Shown here: positions 41,401-56,400 of the stretch, one piece after another
How positions within the stretch are numbered: position 1 is the first letter of the stretch
Layout: every line of letters begins with the position of its first letter
Assembly: GCA_031296935.1 (NCBI GenBank)
Contig: JAVDPD010000007.1
Span: forward strand, 107,566 to 171,565
DNA: 64,000 bases
Source: Cerasicoccus maritimus
Lineage (GTDB): Bacteria > Verrucomicrobiota > Verrucomicrobiia > Opitutales > Cerasicoccaceae
Reading direction: 5' to 3'
The notes under the pieces: model-generated
What the model was told of the DNA's origin: nothing
What the model saw: only the letters and a program-made list of their open reading frames with translations
Database searches by the model: none
Made by a program: the position numbers and the translations under genes

Positions 41401-44400
41401 CACCGTCAATGAAGACACGACGACGCCGATCACGATCAACGCTAGCGATGTGGACGGTGATACTCTGACCGCGACCATCAATTCTGTCAGTGGAGGAGTG
41501 CTGACAGGTGACTTGGATGCGGGGTATGTCTTCACGCCCGATGAAAACTATCATGGTCCAGCCTCGTTCGAGCTTGTTTTAAGCGATGGCAATGGCGGGG
41601 ATGTGACGCTCGTTGAGAATTTTATGATCAATGCCGTAAACGATGTGCCAGTAGCGCACTCTCTTTCCGCTGAAACGGATGAAGATACGTCGGTTGCAAT
41701 TACGCTCACGGGTTCGGACATCGACGGGGATTCCTTGACCTACGCCATCGCCACTGCTCCGGTCAACGGTGTTCTAAGCGGCTCCGCGCCCAATCTGACC
41801 TACACACCAGGCGAGAACTATAATGGCAGCGACGTCTTCACCTTTACGGTGAGCGATGGGACGGATGGCTCAGCAGCCGCCACTGTTAGCATCACCATTA
41901 TTCCGGTCAACGACGCACCGACCATAACCAGCGCACCACTCTTGGAAATCGATGAAGATACGCTCTACCGCTACGATGTTACTGCGAACGATGTGGATAC
42001 GGACGATGTGGTGACTGTAACGGCGGATGTTCTGCCGAGCTGGCTGAGCTTTAATGGAACCACGCTGTCGGGCACGCCTGCAAATGAGCACGTTGGCGAG
42101 CACGCCATCGTGCTGACGGCAACGGACATTGCCGGTGAACCTGCGACGCAAAGCTTCACCATCACCGTAATCAACGTCAATGATGCTCCTGTGGGCATTG
42201 CGGCGAACTTTTCCACCGATGAAGATGTGGCGCTGAGTGGCAATCTTACTGGCTCTGATGAGGACGGCGATTCCTTGACTTTTATTGAGGCGAATCAACC
42301 CAGCCATGGCGCTCTGGCGATCAACACAGATGGTTCGTTCACTTACACGCCGGTGGGAGACTATCACGGGCCGGATTCCTTTTCGTTTACCGTGTCAGAT
42401 GACACGGAGACGTCGAGCGCGGCGATAGTCAATTTGACCGTAAATCCCATCAACGATTTGCCGGTCGCTATTGTTGAACCTTTCACCGTCGATGAGGACA
42501 CGGCGACGCAGATAACAATCAACGCCAGTGATGTGGATGGTGATACGCTTACCGCGACCATTAATTCGGTGAGTGGCGGCACGCTGACCGGCAACCTGCT
42601 TTTGGGTTATACCTTCACGCCCGATGAAAATTACTTTGGTCCTGCTACGTTTGAGTTTGTTTTCAGCGATGGCAATGGCGGTTCGGTTACCCTAGTTGAG
42701 AATTTCACCATCAACGCCGTAAACGATGCGCCAGTAGCGGATGCCCTCTCGGTTGCAACCGACGAGGATATGCAGGTCGCCATCACGCTCACTGGTTCGG
42801 ACATTGACGGTGATTCCTTGACTTACGCCATCGTCACTGCTCCAGCCAACGGAATTCTGAGCGGCACCGCGCCAAATCTGACCTACACGCCAGGCGAAAA
42901 CTATAATGGCAGCGACGTATTCACCTTTACAGTGAGCGATAGTACGGAAGTATCTGCCCACGCATCGATATCCATTACCGTCAATCCGGTCAACGACGCA
43001 CCGACCTTCACCAGCAGTCCTGTTTTCAGCGTTGATGAAGATACATTATACAGCTACGCGCCAGTTGCTGATGATGTGGATGCTGGCGACATCGTAACGC
43101 TCACTGCGACTGCTACGCTACCTTCTTGGTTGAGCTTTGACGGAACAACGTTAAGCGGCACGCCAACCAACGCTGAAGTTGGCGAACACAGCGTTGAGTT
43201 GATCGCTACGGACATTGACGGGGACTCAGCATCACAGAGCTTCATCATTACGGTGATTAATGTTAATGACGCGCCTGTGGCTATTGCTACGAGCTTTACC
43301 ACCGATGAAGATGTGGCGCTTGAGGGCAATCTCACCGGCTCGGATGACGACGGCGATTCATTGACTTTTGCTGCTGTAGCTCAACCCAGTCATGGCGCTC
43401 TGGCGATCAACCCGGATGGTTCGTTTACTTACACGCCGGTGACGGACTATCACGGGCCGGATTCCTTTGCTTTCACCGTGTCAGATGCCACGGAAACGTC
43501 GAGCGCGACGATAGTCACATTGACCATCAATTCCACCAATGACCTGCCGGTTGCCACTGTTGAACCATTCGCAGTTGATGAGGACACGGCGACGCCGATC
43601 ACGATCAACGCCAGTGATGTGGATGGCGACACGCTTGCCGGGACCATCAATACCGTGAGCGGCGGCACGCTGACCGGCGATCTGCTGTCGGGCTATACGT
43701 TCACGTCCGATGAAAATTACTTTGGTCCCGCTTCGTTCGAGCTTGTAATCAGCGATGGCAATGGCGGGAATGTGGCGCTCGTTGAGAATTTCACCATCAA
43801 TGCCGTGAACGATGCGCCAATTGCGGACGCCCTCTCAGTTGTAACCGACGAGGATACACCGGTTGCCATCACACTCACTGGTTCGGACATTGATGGCGAT
43901 TCCCTGACTTACGCAATTTTCACTACCCCGGCCAACGGAAGTCTTAGTGGCTCGGCGCCATATCTGACCTACACACCAGGTGAAAACTATAGTGGCAGCG
44001 ATGTCTTTACTTTTACGGTGAGTGATGGAGCGGAAGCATCCACTTCCGCCACTGTGAACATCACCATCAATCCGGTCAATGACGCGCCGGTTGCCGCCTC
44101 TGATAGCTTTGATGTGGATGAGGATTCGACCTACTCCGGACAATTGGCCGGAACTGATGTTGAAAACGACGCCCTCATATATGCCATTGTAGCGCCGCCC
44201 AGCCATGGAAGCGTGACTCTGGGCGTTGCGGGGAGCTTCGAATACACCCCTGAGCCCAACTATGATGGGCCGGACAGCTTTCAGTTCACCGCGTCGGACG
44301 CATCCAGTGAGTCACTACCAGCGGAAGTGACTGTATTGGTGCGAGGCGTCAATGACGCTCCTTCCATTACGAGCATTCCAGTGACCAGCGTAGACGAAGA

Positions 44401-47400
44401 CACTGCATATAACTATACAGTAACAGCGATTGACGAAGACGTTAGTGATACAGTGACGGTGACGGCAGGCGATTTACCCTCTTGGCTAAGCTTTGACGGA
44501 GTCACCTTGAGCGGAACACCCGCGAACGCTGATGTAGCAGCCTATAACATTACGCTAACGGCGACGGACTTGGCGGGGGAAACCGACGTACAGAGCTTTG
44601 TGCTAACAGTGAATAATGTGAATGATAAGCCGGTAGCGCAAGCTGGAGCGTTTACGACCTCGGAAGACACCGTATTATCCGATCTACTCATTGGCAGTGA
44701 TGAAGACCCTGATGACGCACTGCTTACTTTCACCGTCACGACTGAGCCAAGCCTGGGCGTGATTACAGTGGAAAGTGATGGTAGCTTTACCTACACGCCG
44801 AATGAGAATGAGCATGGCTACGACAGTTTTGAATTTGTAGTTTATGATGGTGAGGTGAATTCTGATCCTGCGCTGGTCGAAATAACCATCACTCCAGTTA
44901 ACGATGCGCCGAAAATTATATCGACTGCTCAGACTACTGCGACTGAAGGTGAGCTCTACAAGTATACAGTTGCCGTCTCTGACCCGGATGATTCGAATGA
45001 TGGAGTATCGTTAGTCTATTCGCTAAGTGGCGCGCCACTTGGAATGGCAATTACGGAAACCGGCGTTATTTCCTGGGTTCCCGGTGAAGGCGTTAGCACG
45101 TCTGGCAATGTTACTTTAACCGTGTCTGACGGCGGCGAAGACGGAGCTCAACCGGATACAGAGGCCTTTTCGATTTCAGTGATTCCGGTTAATAATTTGC
45201 CAACCGCCGATGATCAAGTAGTCGACGGCGATGAAGACACGGTTTTGAGCTTTAGCCTGACGGGCAGTGATCCTGAAGGCGAGCTACTCAGCTACACGCT
45301 GCAAAGCCTGCCCGGCAATGGGGCGTTAGCAAATGCAAGTGGAACTCTCATTTCATCGATCCCGATGATCATTACTCTCGCCGACATGCCTTTATCGTTT
45401 ACCCCCGACGGGGACTACTATGGCCAGGAGTCGTTGAACTTCATCGTTAGTGATGGTGAATTGGAATCTGCTCCGGCGACGGTTACTTTGAACGTTGTCA
45501 GCATCAATGATTTGCCGAGCGCCAACAATGGCTCTGTCACGACCAGTGAAAATGTTGCGGTTACCATGCCGCTTGCTGGGATAGACCCAGAAGGTGAGCC
45601 ATTGAGTTATAAATTTGATGCTCTGCCAAACACTGGAGTTATAACGCTGCAAGATGGCGCTGAACTGAGTTCGGCTGATACTTTGATTTCGAATGACGAT
45701 CTGCCGCTAACGTATACGCCCAATGACGGTTTCTTTGGTCTTCAAACATTCGTGTTCCGTGCATTCGATGGAATAGATTATTCCGAACCCGCATTGATCA
45801 GCGTGACGGTCAACCCAGATCCGCGTTCAAGAACGTTTACCACGTCAGCCGATTTCGCCGAGGGCTTGTTATTTGGAGTCAGCAGTGAAGAAATCGCCGA
45901 TCAGTTGCAAACCAGTGTGGATCTTGCGCGGTTCAATTATCTTTGGGTGCCCGTTTACACGAAAGGCACTGTGTGTCGTATCGACACCGACACGGGGCGT
46001 GTGCTCGGCGAATATTGGGCAAATCCCCAAGGGGCAACGAATCCTAATCCCACCCGTGTCGCTATCGATCAGCGGGGCAATGCCTGGATAGGCAACTTGC
46101 GTGATAATTCCATCATTAAGATCGCTACTCCCGATAGTGGTCTTTACGTGGACCGAAACGGTAATGGGGTGCTTGATACATCTGCCGGCCTTGATCAAAT
46201 GATGGAATGGCCGCTGCCGACTGACGGGTCATCTCCCAGCGCGGACTTAGCTACTGATGAATTGATCTTGCTCTATATTAAAACCGATGTTGCTGGCTTA
46301 CGACACGTTTCGGTAAACCCGGATGGCAATGTCTGGGTTGGTGGGTCTAATGGCGTATGGCAGCTCTATAACGGTGAGAGCGGAGCGCTCATGGAGGAAG
46401 AACTATTGCCTGCTACCCGCGGCTCCTATGGCGGCTTTACTGATTTTGATGGCGTATTGTATTCTGCCGGGGCTGATTTCTTGCGTTGGGATCCGACTGA
46501 GCCTGTTGATGAATTGGACCCCCAGTGGATGGGGGCGCGTCGCCATGGCTGGAGTGTTCTGAAGGATTACAACAATGATATCTGGGTCAGCCGTGACCGC
46601 ACCTCAGAGACCTTTAAATACGACATAGAGGGTAACTTTATCGGGTCTTATCCGCACGGGCATAATTACGCGCAGGGGATGACGCTTGGGGATGACGGTC
46701 ACATCTGGATTGCTCACTCTCACTGTAGTAATACGGTCGGCCGTCTTCTGCCGGATGGCACCTATATCGGAAAGGTCAAGGTCGCCAACCATGGTCCAAC
46801 TGAGGTTGCAGTCGACCGCAAGGGGTACATTTGGGTAAGCGGCACCAGTGGGGTGGTTCAGCGCATCAACCCACTTGCAGGGCCGATTGGATTGGATGGA
46901 GTAACTCCAGTGGGTGAGGTCGATATTCAGTCTCCCTACTTGGGCGGCACGCTTTGGACTTACGGGGATTTTGGCGGAAACGCTTCAACGATTGATAGCG
47001 AATCCGGTGAATGGCAGTTTGATTTCGACAGCGAAATCTATGGGGCGACATGGGGACCGCTTACCTGGAATGTTGAGCTATGCAATGACGCAAGTATCGT
47101 TGTGAGTGTTCGCACCAGTCAAAATGGGGTAAGCTATGGACCTTGGGAAGAAGTTGGTTTTGAACAGGCCCCCACATCTACAGGGCGTTTCATTCAGGGT
47201 AAGGTGGTGTTTAATCCTGCGGAGTCTGGCGAAAGCCCCATTCTCAAGGACTTAACGATTGGCACAGAAGGCTATGACCAGCCGATTGCGGTCAAGGATT
47301 GGTATGTGGAGGCTGGGGAGACTATCCAAGGACTATGGCCTGACACTATTGAACTGCGTGGTGCCATTTGCCGAAGCGCCCACGAATTTGACATCGCCCC

Positions 47401-50400
47401 CACCTACCTTTGGGAGCTCGTATCGGGGCCGGGCACGGTCTCATTTGCCAATAATGATGCAACCCAACTTCGACCTGCGGTTCAATTCAGCATCGATGGC
47501 GACTATGTGCTGCGCTTGACCGCAACCACGGATACTGAAGTTCGCACCGACACACTGGCCGTCAATTTGATGCCGTACAACAAGGCTCCGTTTGTGAATG
47601 CGGGTAGTGACCGTTATGTAACGCATGAAACTGATCCATTGGTCTTGGATGGTGTTGTTCGTGATGACGGTTTGCCCCTCGAATCAACGGTGTCGATTCT
47701 CTGGGAGAAAAAGTTTGGTCCGGGATCGGTAAATTTCTCTGATCCTAGCGATCCGAACGCAATTGCGACCTTCAGTGAGCCAGGCATCTACTTGCTGTCT
47801 CTTACCGGAAGTGATGGTGAGTTGGAGAATACGGACGGATTAGAAGTGCGGGTGGCAGCGGAGTGTTCAGTAAACAATATCCGTGGTCTGGTTTCCTGGT
47901 GGCAGGCTAATTGCGATTCGATCGACCACGTGTCGGCGAATGTCGGCTTTCTGGAAAATTACGATGATCCTTCTTTGGCTTTCGTAACGGGTAGAGTCGC
48001 TGCTGGCTTCTTTTTTGATGGGGTGGATGACCGCATTAATGTCTTTGCTTCGCCATCTCTGGATGTTTCTTTGGATGCAGGCGTCAGTTGGGAGATGTGG
48101 ATTAAGCCAGATGGACTCCGCAATGCCCGACTCCTAGATTATGGGTCGGAAGCTGGCCAGGGGGTTTCGCTTTCGATGACAAGTTCTGGCGGGCTGATCT
48201 GGGATGTTGTGGATCGTGATGGCAACAGTCACGTCCTCACGACGAGTAATGGCCTTACCAATGGAGCATGGAATCATGTTGCCGTGACCTACAATAAATT
48301 CTCCGGCATGGCGGAAATTTACCTGAATGGATCGCCACGCACATCGAGCTACATTGGGGCGTTCATGGTTCAAACGTCTTATGATGTATTCATGGGCAAT
48401 GATTATGCCGAGACCATGCCCTTCCGGGGAATCATGGATGAAATTACACTTTATTGCCGAGCGTTGTCCCCCTCCGACGTTTATGGAATCTACAATTCTG
48501 GTGCGGTCGGCAAGTGCCCAATTCACACGAATATTCCGCCCGTAGTCAGCGCTGGTGGTCGCTATGCAATACCCGAACCTTTTGGAGAGATACTCCTTGA
48601 GGGAAGTGTGAGTGATGATGGCGTGCCCTCAGTGGATTCACTTACTTGGGAGTGGGCGCAGACCTCTGGCCCGTCTAGTGCGTTAATGGATGACACCTCT
48701 TCATTGACGCCACAGGTCACGTTTGTTGAACCAGGATTCTATACCTTCACCCTGTCCGCATTTGATGGAGAACGGCGGGCGGAAGACACCGCAATTGTCA
48801 GCGTAGGACAGATTTGCCGGGTGAATTCGCCCAGCGGATTGGTAGCTTGGTGGCGTGGTGAGCGTAGTTTGTTTAACGAAGAACAGAATCTAAATGCATC
48901 CGCTCCAGCGCCAAACTATCGCGTTGGTCTGGTAGGCGAATCCTTTGACTTCGGATCATTTGAGCGGGCGATTAAAGTCGATTCCCGTCCGTCTCTGGAT
49001 ATCGCTCAAAGTGAGGAAGGTTTTTCGATTGAGTTCTGGGCAAATCCAGATGTGAACCGCAGTCAAGGCACTGATTCGCCTAAGAGTCTGATCGAGTGGA
49101 GTGGTCTTGATGGCCGTGGCTTACGCATCACTCACCATAATCATCGTGATTTGACGGTGTATATTGATCAGCGTGATGGGAACTCTGCTTCCTACAGCAC
49201 AAATAATAGTGATTTCTTTTATGAAGGTTCTTGGTACCACATCACTTACATTTACAACCGCACCGCTGGATCTTTGAAGTTGTATGTCAATGGTGGCGTT
49301 TTCCGTGAATGGAATATCGGCGATTTGGACATCGATACTTTCGGCGATCTTTGGATTGGCGGACGTCCTTTCACAGAAGGATACTTTGATGGTCGTATAG
49401 ATGAGTTAGCCCTCTATAGTCGACCGCTGGTTCAATCAGAGGTTTTTGACATTCATGCGGCAGGTTCATTCGGTAAGTGTCCACTGGGCGATAATGTTGC
49501 TCCAACGGTTAATGCTGGTTTGGACAGCGGCATCAGTTCAACTGCCGAGTCACTACAACTTCAAGGCGTGGTGGAGGATGACGGTTTACCGGATTATGGA
49601 AGCCTGTCGATTTCTTGGGATGTGGTGCAGAGCCCGACGGGTAGTGTGGTGAGTTTTGCCGATGTCGGTGATCCGCAGACGCGCGTTACCTTTAGCGAAA
49701 CGGGCCTTTATGTCCTCAAACTATCCGCAACCGATGGCTTGGCTCAGGCTGATGACATTGTCGCGATACGAGTTGGTGAAAACTGCAGCATGGAAGTTCC
49801 TGAGGGAGTAGTTGCTTGGTGGACGTTTGACGGATCGACCTATGAGGAGATTGCCCAGACCGAGGAGGTAGCAGGTGAACTTAGCTATCGGACAGGCAAG
49901 ATTGGGGCTGCGTTGAATTCCAACTCGCAGGCAAACTCATTGATCGCTTTGGCTAGGCCCAATCTGGATCTCGGGCAAAGTGAAGCTGGATTTACCATCG
50001 AAGGTTGGCTGAGAGCGGACTCGAACCGCAGTCAGGGCACTAACACGCCCAAGAGTATTGTGGAGTGGACGGGAAGTGATGGCCGTGGCTTGCGCATTAG
50101 CCACCACAACCATCGCGATCTTACCTTTTACTTTGACCGGGTTGATGGTTCGTCTACGACCTGCACCACCCACGACCGCAATTTCTTCTACGAGAACGCG
50201 TGGTATCACATTGCCTATGTCTTTAACCGCAATCAGCAGGTCCTGACCCTTTTTGTAAACGGTAATGCTTTCCAGAGCTGGAGTGCTGGAGATTGGACGG
50301 CTGATACGGTTGGCGACCTCTACATTGGTGGGCGCCCGTTCCAAGAAGGATATTTTGACGGAGCCATTGATGAATTGACGTTCTATAATCTGCCGCTAAA

Positions 50401-53400
50401 CGCCTCGCAGATTTACGCGATTCATGGCGCGGGAGCAGATGGTAAATGTCCGCTGACCGGAAATCGGGCGCCGATTGTGGATGCGGGCGAAGATACGGGC
50501 CTCGTGTCTGAGGCAGATGCGTTGCTTCTTTCTGGAAATGTGGTGGATGACATGCTGCCAGAAGGGAATTTGAGTATCCAATGGGAAATGGCGTATGGCC
50601 CCAGTGGTGGCGCGGCTTCTTTTGCTGATCCGAGTGATCCAGCAACGCAAGTAACTTTCAATCTACCCGGACTATATATCCTGAAGCTTAGCGCCAGCGA
50701 CGGATTGGCGATGAGCGTGGATACCCTGAGCGTTCGCGTTGGGCATACCTGCACCGTTGCTCCTCCTGAGGGTATGGTAGCCTGGTGGCCGATGAATAAT
50801 ACTGCTTATGAAGAAGTTGAAGGCCGTTATGAATTGACTGAAAATCCAGATTACCGAACCGGCATGGTTGGCTCCGCCTTGAGCGTTAGCAATGCGGAGG
50901 ATGTTATCCAGGCTCCCGAGCGAGACAGTTTCAATATTGGCCAAAGCACGGAGGGATTCAGCATCGAGTTCTGGACCTATCCAGATGTGAATCGGAGTGA
51001 AGGCACGAATGATCCCAGAAGCATAATTGAATGGACTGGCGTTGATGGACACGGCTTGCGCGTGACACACCATAATCATCGAGACCTTACGCTCTATTTT
51101 GATCGTACCGATGGATCTACGACCGCTCTAACCACGCATGACAGTAATTTCTTTTATGAGGGATCGTGGTACCACATTGTTTATACCTTTGATTTAGCGG
51201 AAGAGCAAGTAACGCTCTACGTGAATGGCGCGGCCTACAAGAATTGGACGATATCTGGAGAATCAATCGACACGACCGGTGATATCTGGATTGGCGGACG
51301 TCCACTGTGGAGTCAAGCAGCATACAAAACTTTGGGAATGTATGATGGGGCCATTGATGAGCTGTGTCTGTATGCTCGCCCACTTTCCCAAATCGAAATT
51401 TTTGCTCTGCACGCTGCTGGTGATCACGGGCGCTGTCCATTAACGAATAACCGTCCTCCGCTGGTTCTTGCGGGAGATGATGTTGGCATTCCTTCTACGG
51501 ACCAAATCTTAGTGATGGCTGGTCAGGTATCTGATGATGGCTTGCCTGAGTCGGGTATATTAACCATCGACTGGAACGTTGTGCACCAGCCCACTGGAGC
51601 CACCGTGGAAATTACTGATCCGACTGATCTCAATACCCAAGTTACCTTTGGTCAAGAAGGTGTCTATGTTCTGCAATTGGAAGCATCCGATGGACTGGCG
51701 ACTTCGAAAGATCTGGTGGCAGTCCGCGTAGGCGTGCACTGTGGAGTGGAAGCTCCCGAGGGACTGACTGCGTGGTGGCCTCTGAATAATGATGGCCTCG
51801 AAGTGGTCGCCAATGTGTTGGGAACCTCAGATGATCCGCGATACCGTTTGGGCCAAGTTGGATCAGCGCTCAATAGCAGTGCGCAGCGGGATGTTATCAT
51901 TACACCGGAGCACGCGAACTACGATCTCGGTTCATCATCGGATGGCTTCACCATTGAGTTTTGGGCGGACCCGGATTCGAATTACAGTCAGGGGACTAAT
52001 TCACCGAAGAGCCTGCTTGAATGGACCGGTGTGGATGGCCGCGGCATGCGGATTAGTCACCATAACCATCGGGACATTAGCTTGATCTTTGATCGGATTG
52101 ACGGCTCTACAAACACTTACACTTCCCATGACAGTAACTTCTTTTACGAGAGCAATGGCTGGTATCATTTGGCTTACGTCTATGACCGACCAGAAGGTAT
52201 GCTTTATTTCTACGCCAATGGCGCACTCTTTAAGAGTTGGGCGGTAGGTGATCTGGAGGCTGACACGCTGGGGGATGTATGGCTGGGAGGACGCCCCTTC
52301 ACGGAAGGCTATTTTGATGGTGGTCTGGATGAAGTAAGCTTCTATGAGCGTCCACTGACTTATGTTGATATCTATGCAATTTTTGCTGCGGGAAGCTATG
52401 GCAAGTGCCCACTGACGCCCAATTCTGCGCCAACCGTCAATGCGGGGGATGACGCCGCTTTGGCTGATGTCAGTGAGGTGCTCACACTCCAGGGCATTGC
52501 CTATGATGATGGACTGCCCGGTGCGGCAACTTTGGAAACGGAGTGGAGTGCCGTAGTGACTCCAGTAGGGGGCAGTGTTACCTTTGGGGATGCGACTGCC
52601 CTAAGCACGACGGCAACTTTCAGCAGCAATGGTCTCTACCTCCTCAAGTTGATTGGGCGTGACGGTTTGGAAGAATCTGAAGATGCACTGGTCGTGCAGG
52701 TTGGCGCGACGTGCAATATGGTTCCTCCGGCAGGTCTGGTTGCCTGGTGGCCTTTCGAGGGAGACACGATGGAGGTGGTTGAGAATGTGCTCGGCATCGC
52801 GGCAAACCCGAGCTTCCGAACTGGTCAGGTCAATGATGCGCTGAATGCTTCGACTATGAATAGTCTCGTAGTGGTTGAAGAAAGCCCCAATTTAAATCTG
52901 GGCAGCAATCCAGATGGATTTACCATTGAATTTTGGACTTACCCCGACCGTAACCGCAGTGAAGGCACTGATGACTCCCGCAGCTTGATAGAATGGACTG
53001 GTGTCGATGGCAGAGGGCTGCGCATCGCACACGAAGATCATCGTGATCTCACCATTTTCTTTGATGGAACGGATGGCTCCGGCGCCAGTTATACCACGCA
53101 CGACAGTAATTTCTTTTACGAGGGTTCTTGGTATCACATCGCCTATGTTTATGACCGGGTTGCGGGTGAGCTTCGGATGTATGTCAATGGCGGGCTTTTC
53201 CGGCAATGGTTCCCTGGTAACATTGAAGTCGATACCACGGGGGATATTTATTTTGGAGGCAAGCCCCTCTGGGAAGGAGCGAATACTCTATACGGATTTT
53301 TCGATGGAGCATTGGATGAGGTCAGTTTCTATGATCGCCCGTTGAGCTACACCGACATTGCCGGCATTCATGGCGCTGGGGCCCAGGGCAAATGTCCAAT

Positions 53401-56400
53401 GCTCCGTAACGGCGCACCTTCTGTATTTGCCGGTTATGACATTTCCTTGGGAGACACTACGCAGGTAGCCATCCTCGAAGGAACTGCTGTTGATGACGCG
53501 ACACCCTTGCCGCTTACTTACGACTGGAGCGTGTTGGGCGGACCCGCAGGAGGTGTCGCTGATTTCTCTGATTCAAGTAGCTTAACTCCATCGGTGAGCT
53601 TCTCCTCAGATGGAGTCTACGTCCTTCAGCTTGCTGCCAGCGATGGCCTTGCTCGTGGAGCAGATCAGGTAACTGTCAGGGTCGGAGTGGCCTGCGTCGT
53701 TGATTTGCCTTCCGATGCGGTTGCCTGGTGGTCGATGGATTACTCTTCTGATGACAAGGTAAGCCAAGTGACGGATGAACGCGATGGACCGCGATACCGC
53801 ACAGGTCTGGTAGGAGGAGCTCTTAATGCTTCCGCCTCTCAAGACGTTATTATTACAAGTGAGCGACCTGAACTGGATATTGGCAAGAGCGCTACTGGCT
53901 TCACTATCGAATTCTGGGCCGATCCTGATACCAATCGTAGCGGTGGAACCGATACCGCTAAAAGTATGCTGGAGTGGGTAGGTGTTGATGGTCGTGGATT
54001 GCGTATCAGCCATGAAAATCATCGAGATATTTCATTACGCTTTGATCGTACTGATGGAACGACATCCTTCTTCACGACCCACAACCGCGATTTCTTCAAT
54101 GAGAGCAATGGGTGGTATCACCTCGCATTCGTCTATGACCGTCTTGCTGGCAGCCTGGAATTATTCGTCAATGGCGCCAGCTACCTTGCTTGGGCAGTGG
54201 GGGACTGGGAAGCGGATACGACCGGAGCATTGCTGATCGGTGGTCGTGATCACAGCGAGGGTTACTTTGATGGAGCGCTGGACGAAGTTACCTTGTATAG
54301 CCGTCCTCTCTCCGCGCTAGAAGTGTCCTCTATTAACGATGCTGGGAGCAGTGGCAAGTGCCTGCCCAGCACCAGGCATAATGGACCAAGTCTTACGATT
54401 GCCGCACCGAAGCGCGTGACGTTGCCCAACACGGGGATTCAGTTACGTGGAACGATCATCGATGATGGCGAGCCGCTTGGATTGTCAATGACTGCGAATT
54501 GGGCGCAAATAGATGGTCCGGCAGCCGCAATCTTTGATCAAGATTCCTTCACCGACCCCGTGAACGGCGTCATTGACACCATCGTTCATGCGAACGAAGT
54601 AGGAAGATATACGTTCCTTGCTACGGTGAGTGATGGAGTGCTCGAAGCCTCCCGTTCACTGGAAGTCTGGGTCTCAGAATTGGCCAATGTAGCTCCGGTG
54701 GCGCAAGCGGGAGAGGACATCACGATTACCGAGCCGGCCAATACAGTACTGCTCAATGGTTATGGCTTTGATGATGGACTGCCAGGAACTGGATTGAGTT
54801 ATTCGTGGACTCAACTAAGTGGACCTCTGGGAATCAGCATTGATACTCCCAACGCTGAAGATACGTCAGTCACCCTTGCCGGTGAAGGCATATATGAGTT
54901 CGAGTTAACTGTCAGCGATGGAGAGCTCAGCTCCAACGACAGCGTCAGGGTTGTCGTCCAACCTAAGAACAATGATGCGCCAACTGCATTGATCACTTCT
55001 GCCGATGAATTGGAGTTGCCTGGGGAACTGGCGATTTCAGTCGAAGTCAGCGATGATGGATATCCACTAGGAGGGCAATTCACGGGTGAATTGGTTCAAA
55101 TTGCTGGACCAGGAACTATGACTTTCAGTGAATCGACGTTAGATTTTGGCCCCCTGACTAAAACGCCGCTGAGCCAAGTTGTTGATCTCACCACTAGCTT
55201 TACTGCTCCCGGCGACTACGCTTTCGAACTGCGCCTTAGTGACGGCGAGCTCACGACGATCATACGTCAATCAGTTGAGGCATTCATTCAGCCGGAAGTC
55301 GATCTGACTTCGCCAAGCGATGGCTTCGTTTACGATCCGGGCCAAAACATTACCTTCCAGGCCAACGCAACTTATTTAGGCCAGCCGGTCAGCTCCGTCG
55401 AGTTTTACGCCAACGGAACCTTGCTTGGGTCGGTCGGACGTATCTCAGGCACAATCACGCATCGTTTGGTAGTGCCAGCCAGTGAATTAGGTGTGCTGAA
55501 TGACTATGCAGAAGTCTATGCCGAAGTCACCGTCGGAACACGTTCTACGCAAAGCAACACCAGCAGTATCGCAGTTGTCGATGGAAGCGCTCCGGCTCCC
55601 GATGCTCTGCTTGAATCTCCTTTGGAGGACACGGTTCTAACCGCGCCAACGCCAATCATCGGCACGGTCACCTCAAGCATCCTCAAGGAATACCGCTTCC
55701 AATACCGCCTCAAAGGCGAGTCCGATTGGCAAACCGCCTTCACCGGGACCACCGAGGCCGCCAGCGCCGAGCTCGGCACCTTTGATCCTACTTTGCTCCT
55801 CAACGGTATTTATGAGGTGCGCCTCCAAGCCGAGGATTTGCTGGGCCGCACCATCACCGACGGGCCGATCAACTTCATTGTTGATGGCAACATGAAGGTC
55901 GGCCATCTCGAGCTGCAATATCAAGACCTGCAAGCGAATCTGCCGGGGCTACCCCTCACGGTAACCCGTCACTATGACACTAAGCGTGCGGCACAGGATG
56001 GAGACTTCGGCTACGGTTGGTCCTTGTCAGTTGCAGATGTTTCGATCCAAAAGAACCGCTCCTTGGCCTATGATTGGTATATGGACTTTGCAGGTGGTTT
56101 GACGTGTCCGTTATTCTTAACCGACACGGCTTCGCATATTGTTACCGTGACCTTCGCCAATGGTGAATCACATGCTTTCTATGGTATTGCCGTTAACTCC
56201 AACACTGAAGGCCAATGCTTCTCCTCAGCAGGATTGGGCACCCCGGCATCACTGATCTTTGAACCACTTGCAGGCGAGAAAGGAACGCTTGAGGTAAAGG
56301 GCGAAAACCTCGGTTTCCTGAGTAGTGCCAATGGTCCGGTTCAATTGTTCGACATTGATGACGGCTCCGATTTCGACCCAATTGAGTTCGTCTACACGGC

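Noticed and set aside
41870-51900. Many minus-strand ORFs of 100-165 codons inside the giant gene
   Set aside because: They repeat with the tandem domains and are antisense shadows of a clearly coding frame.
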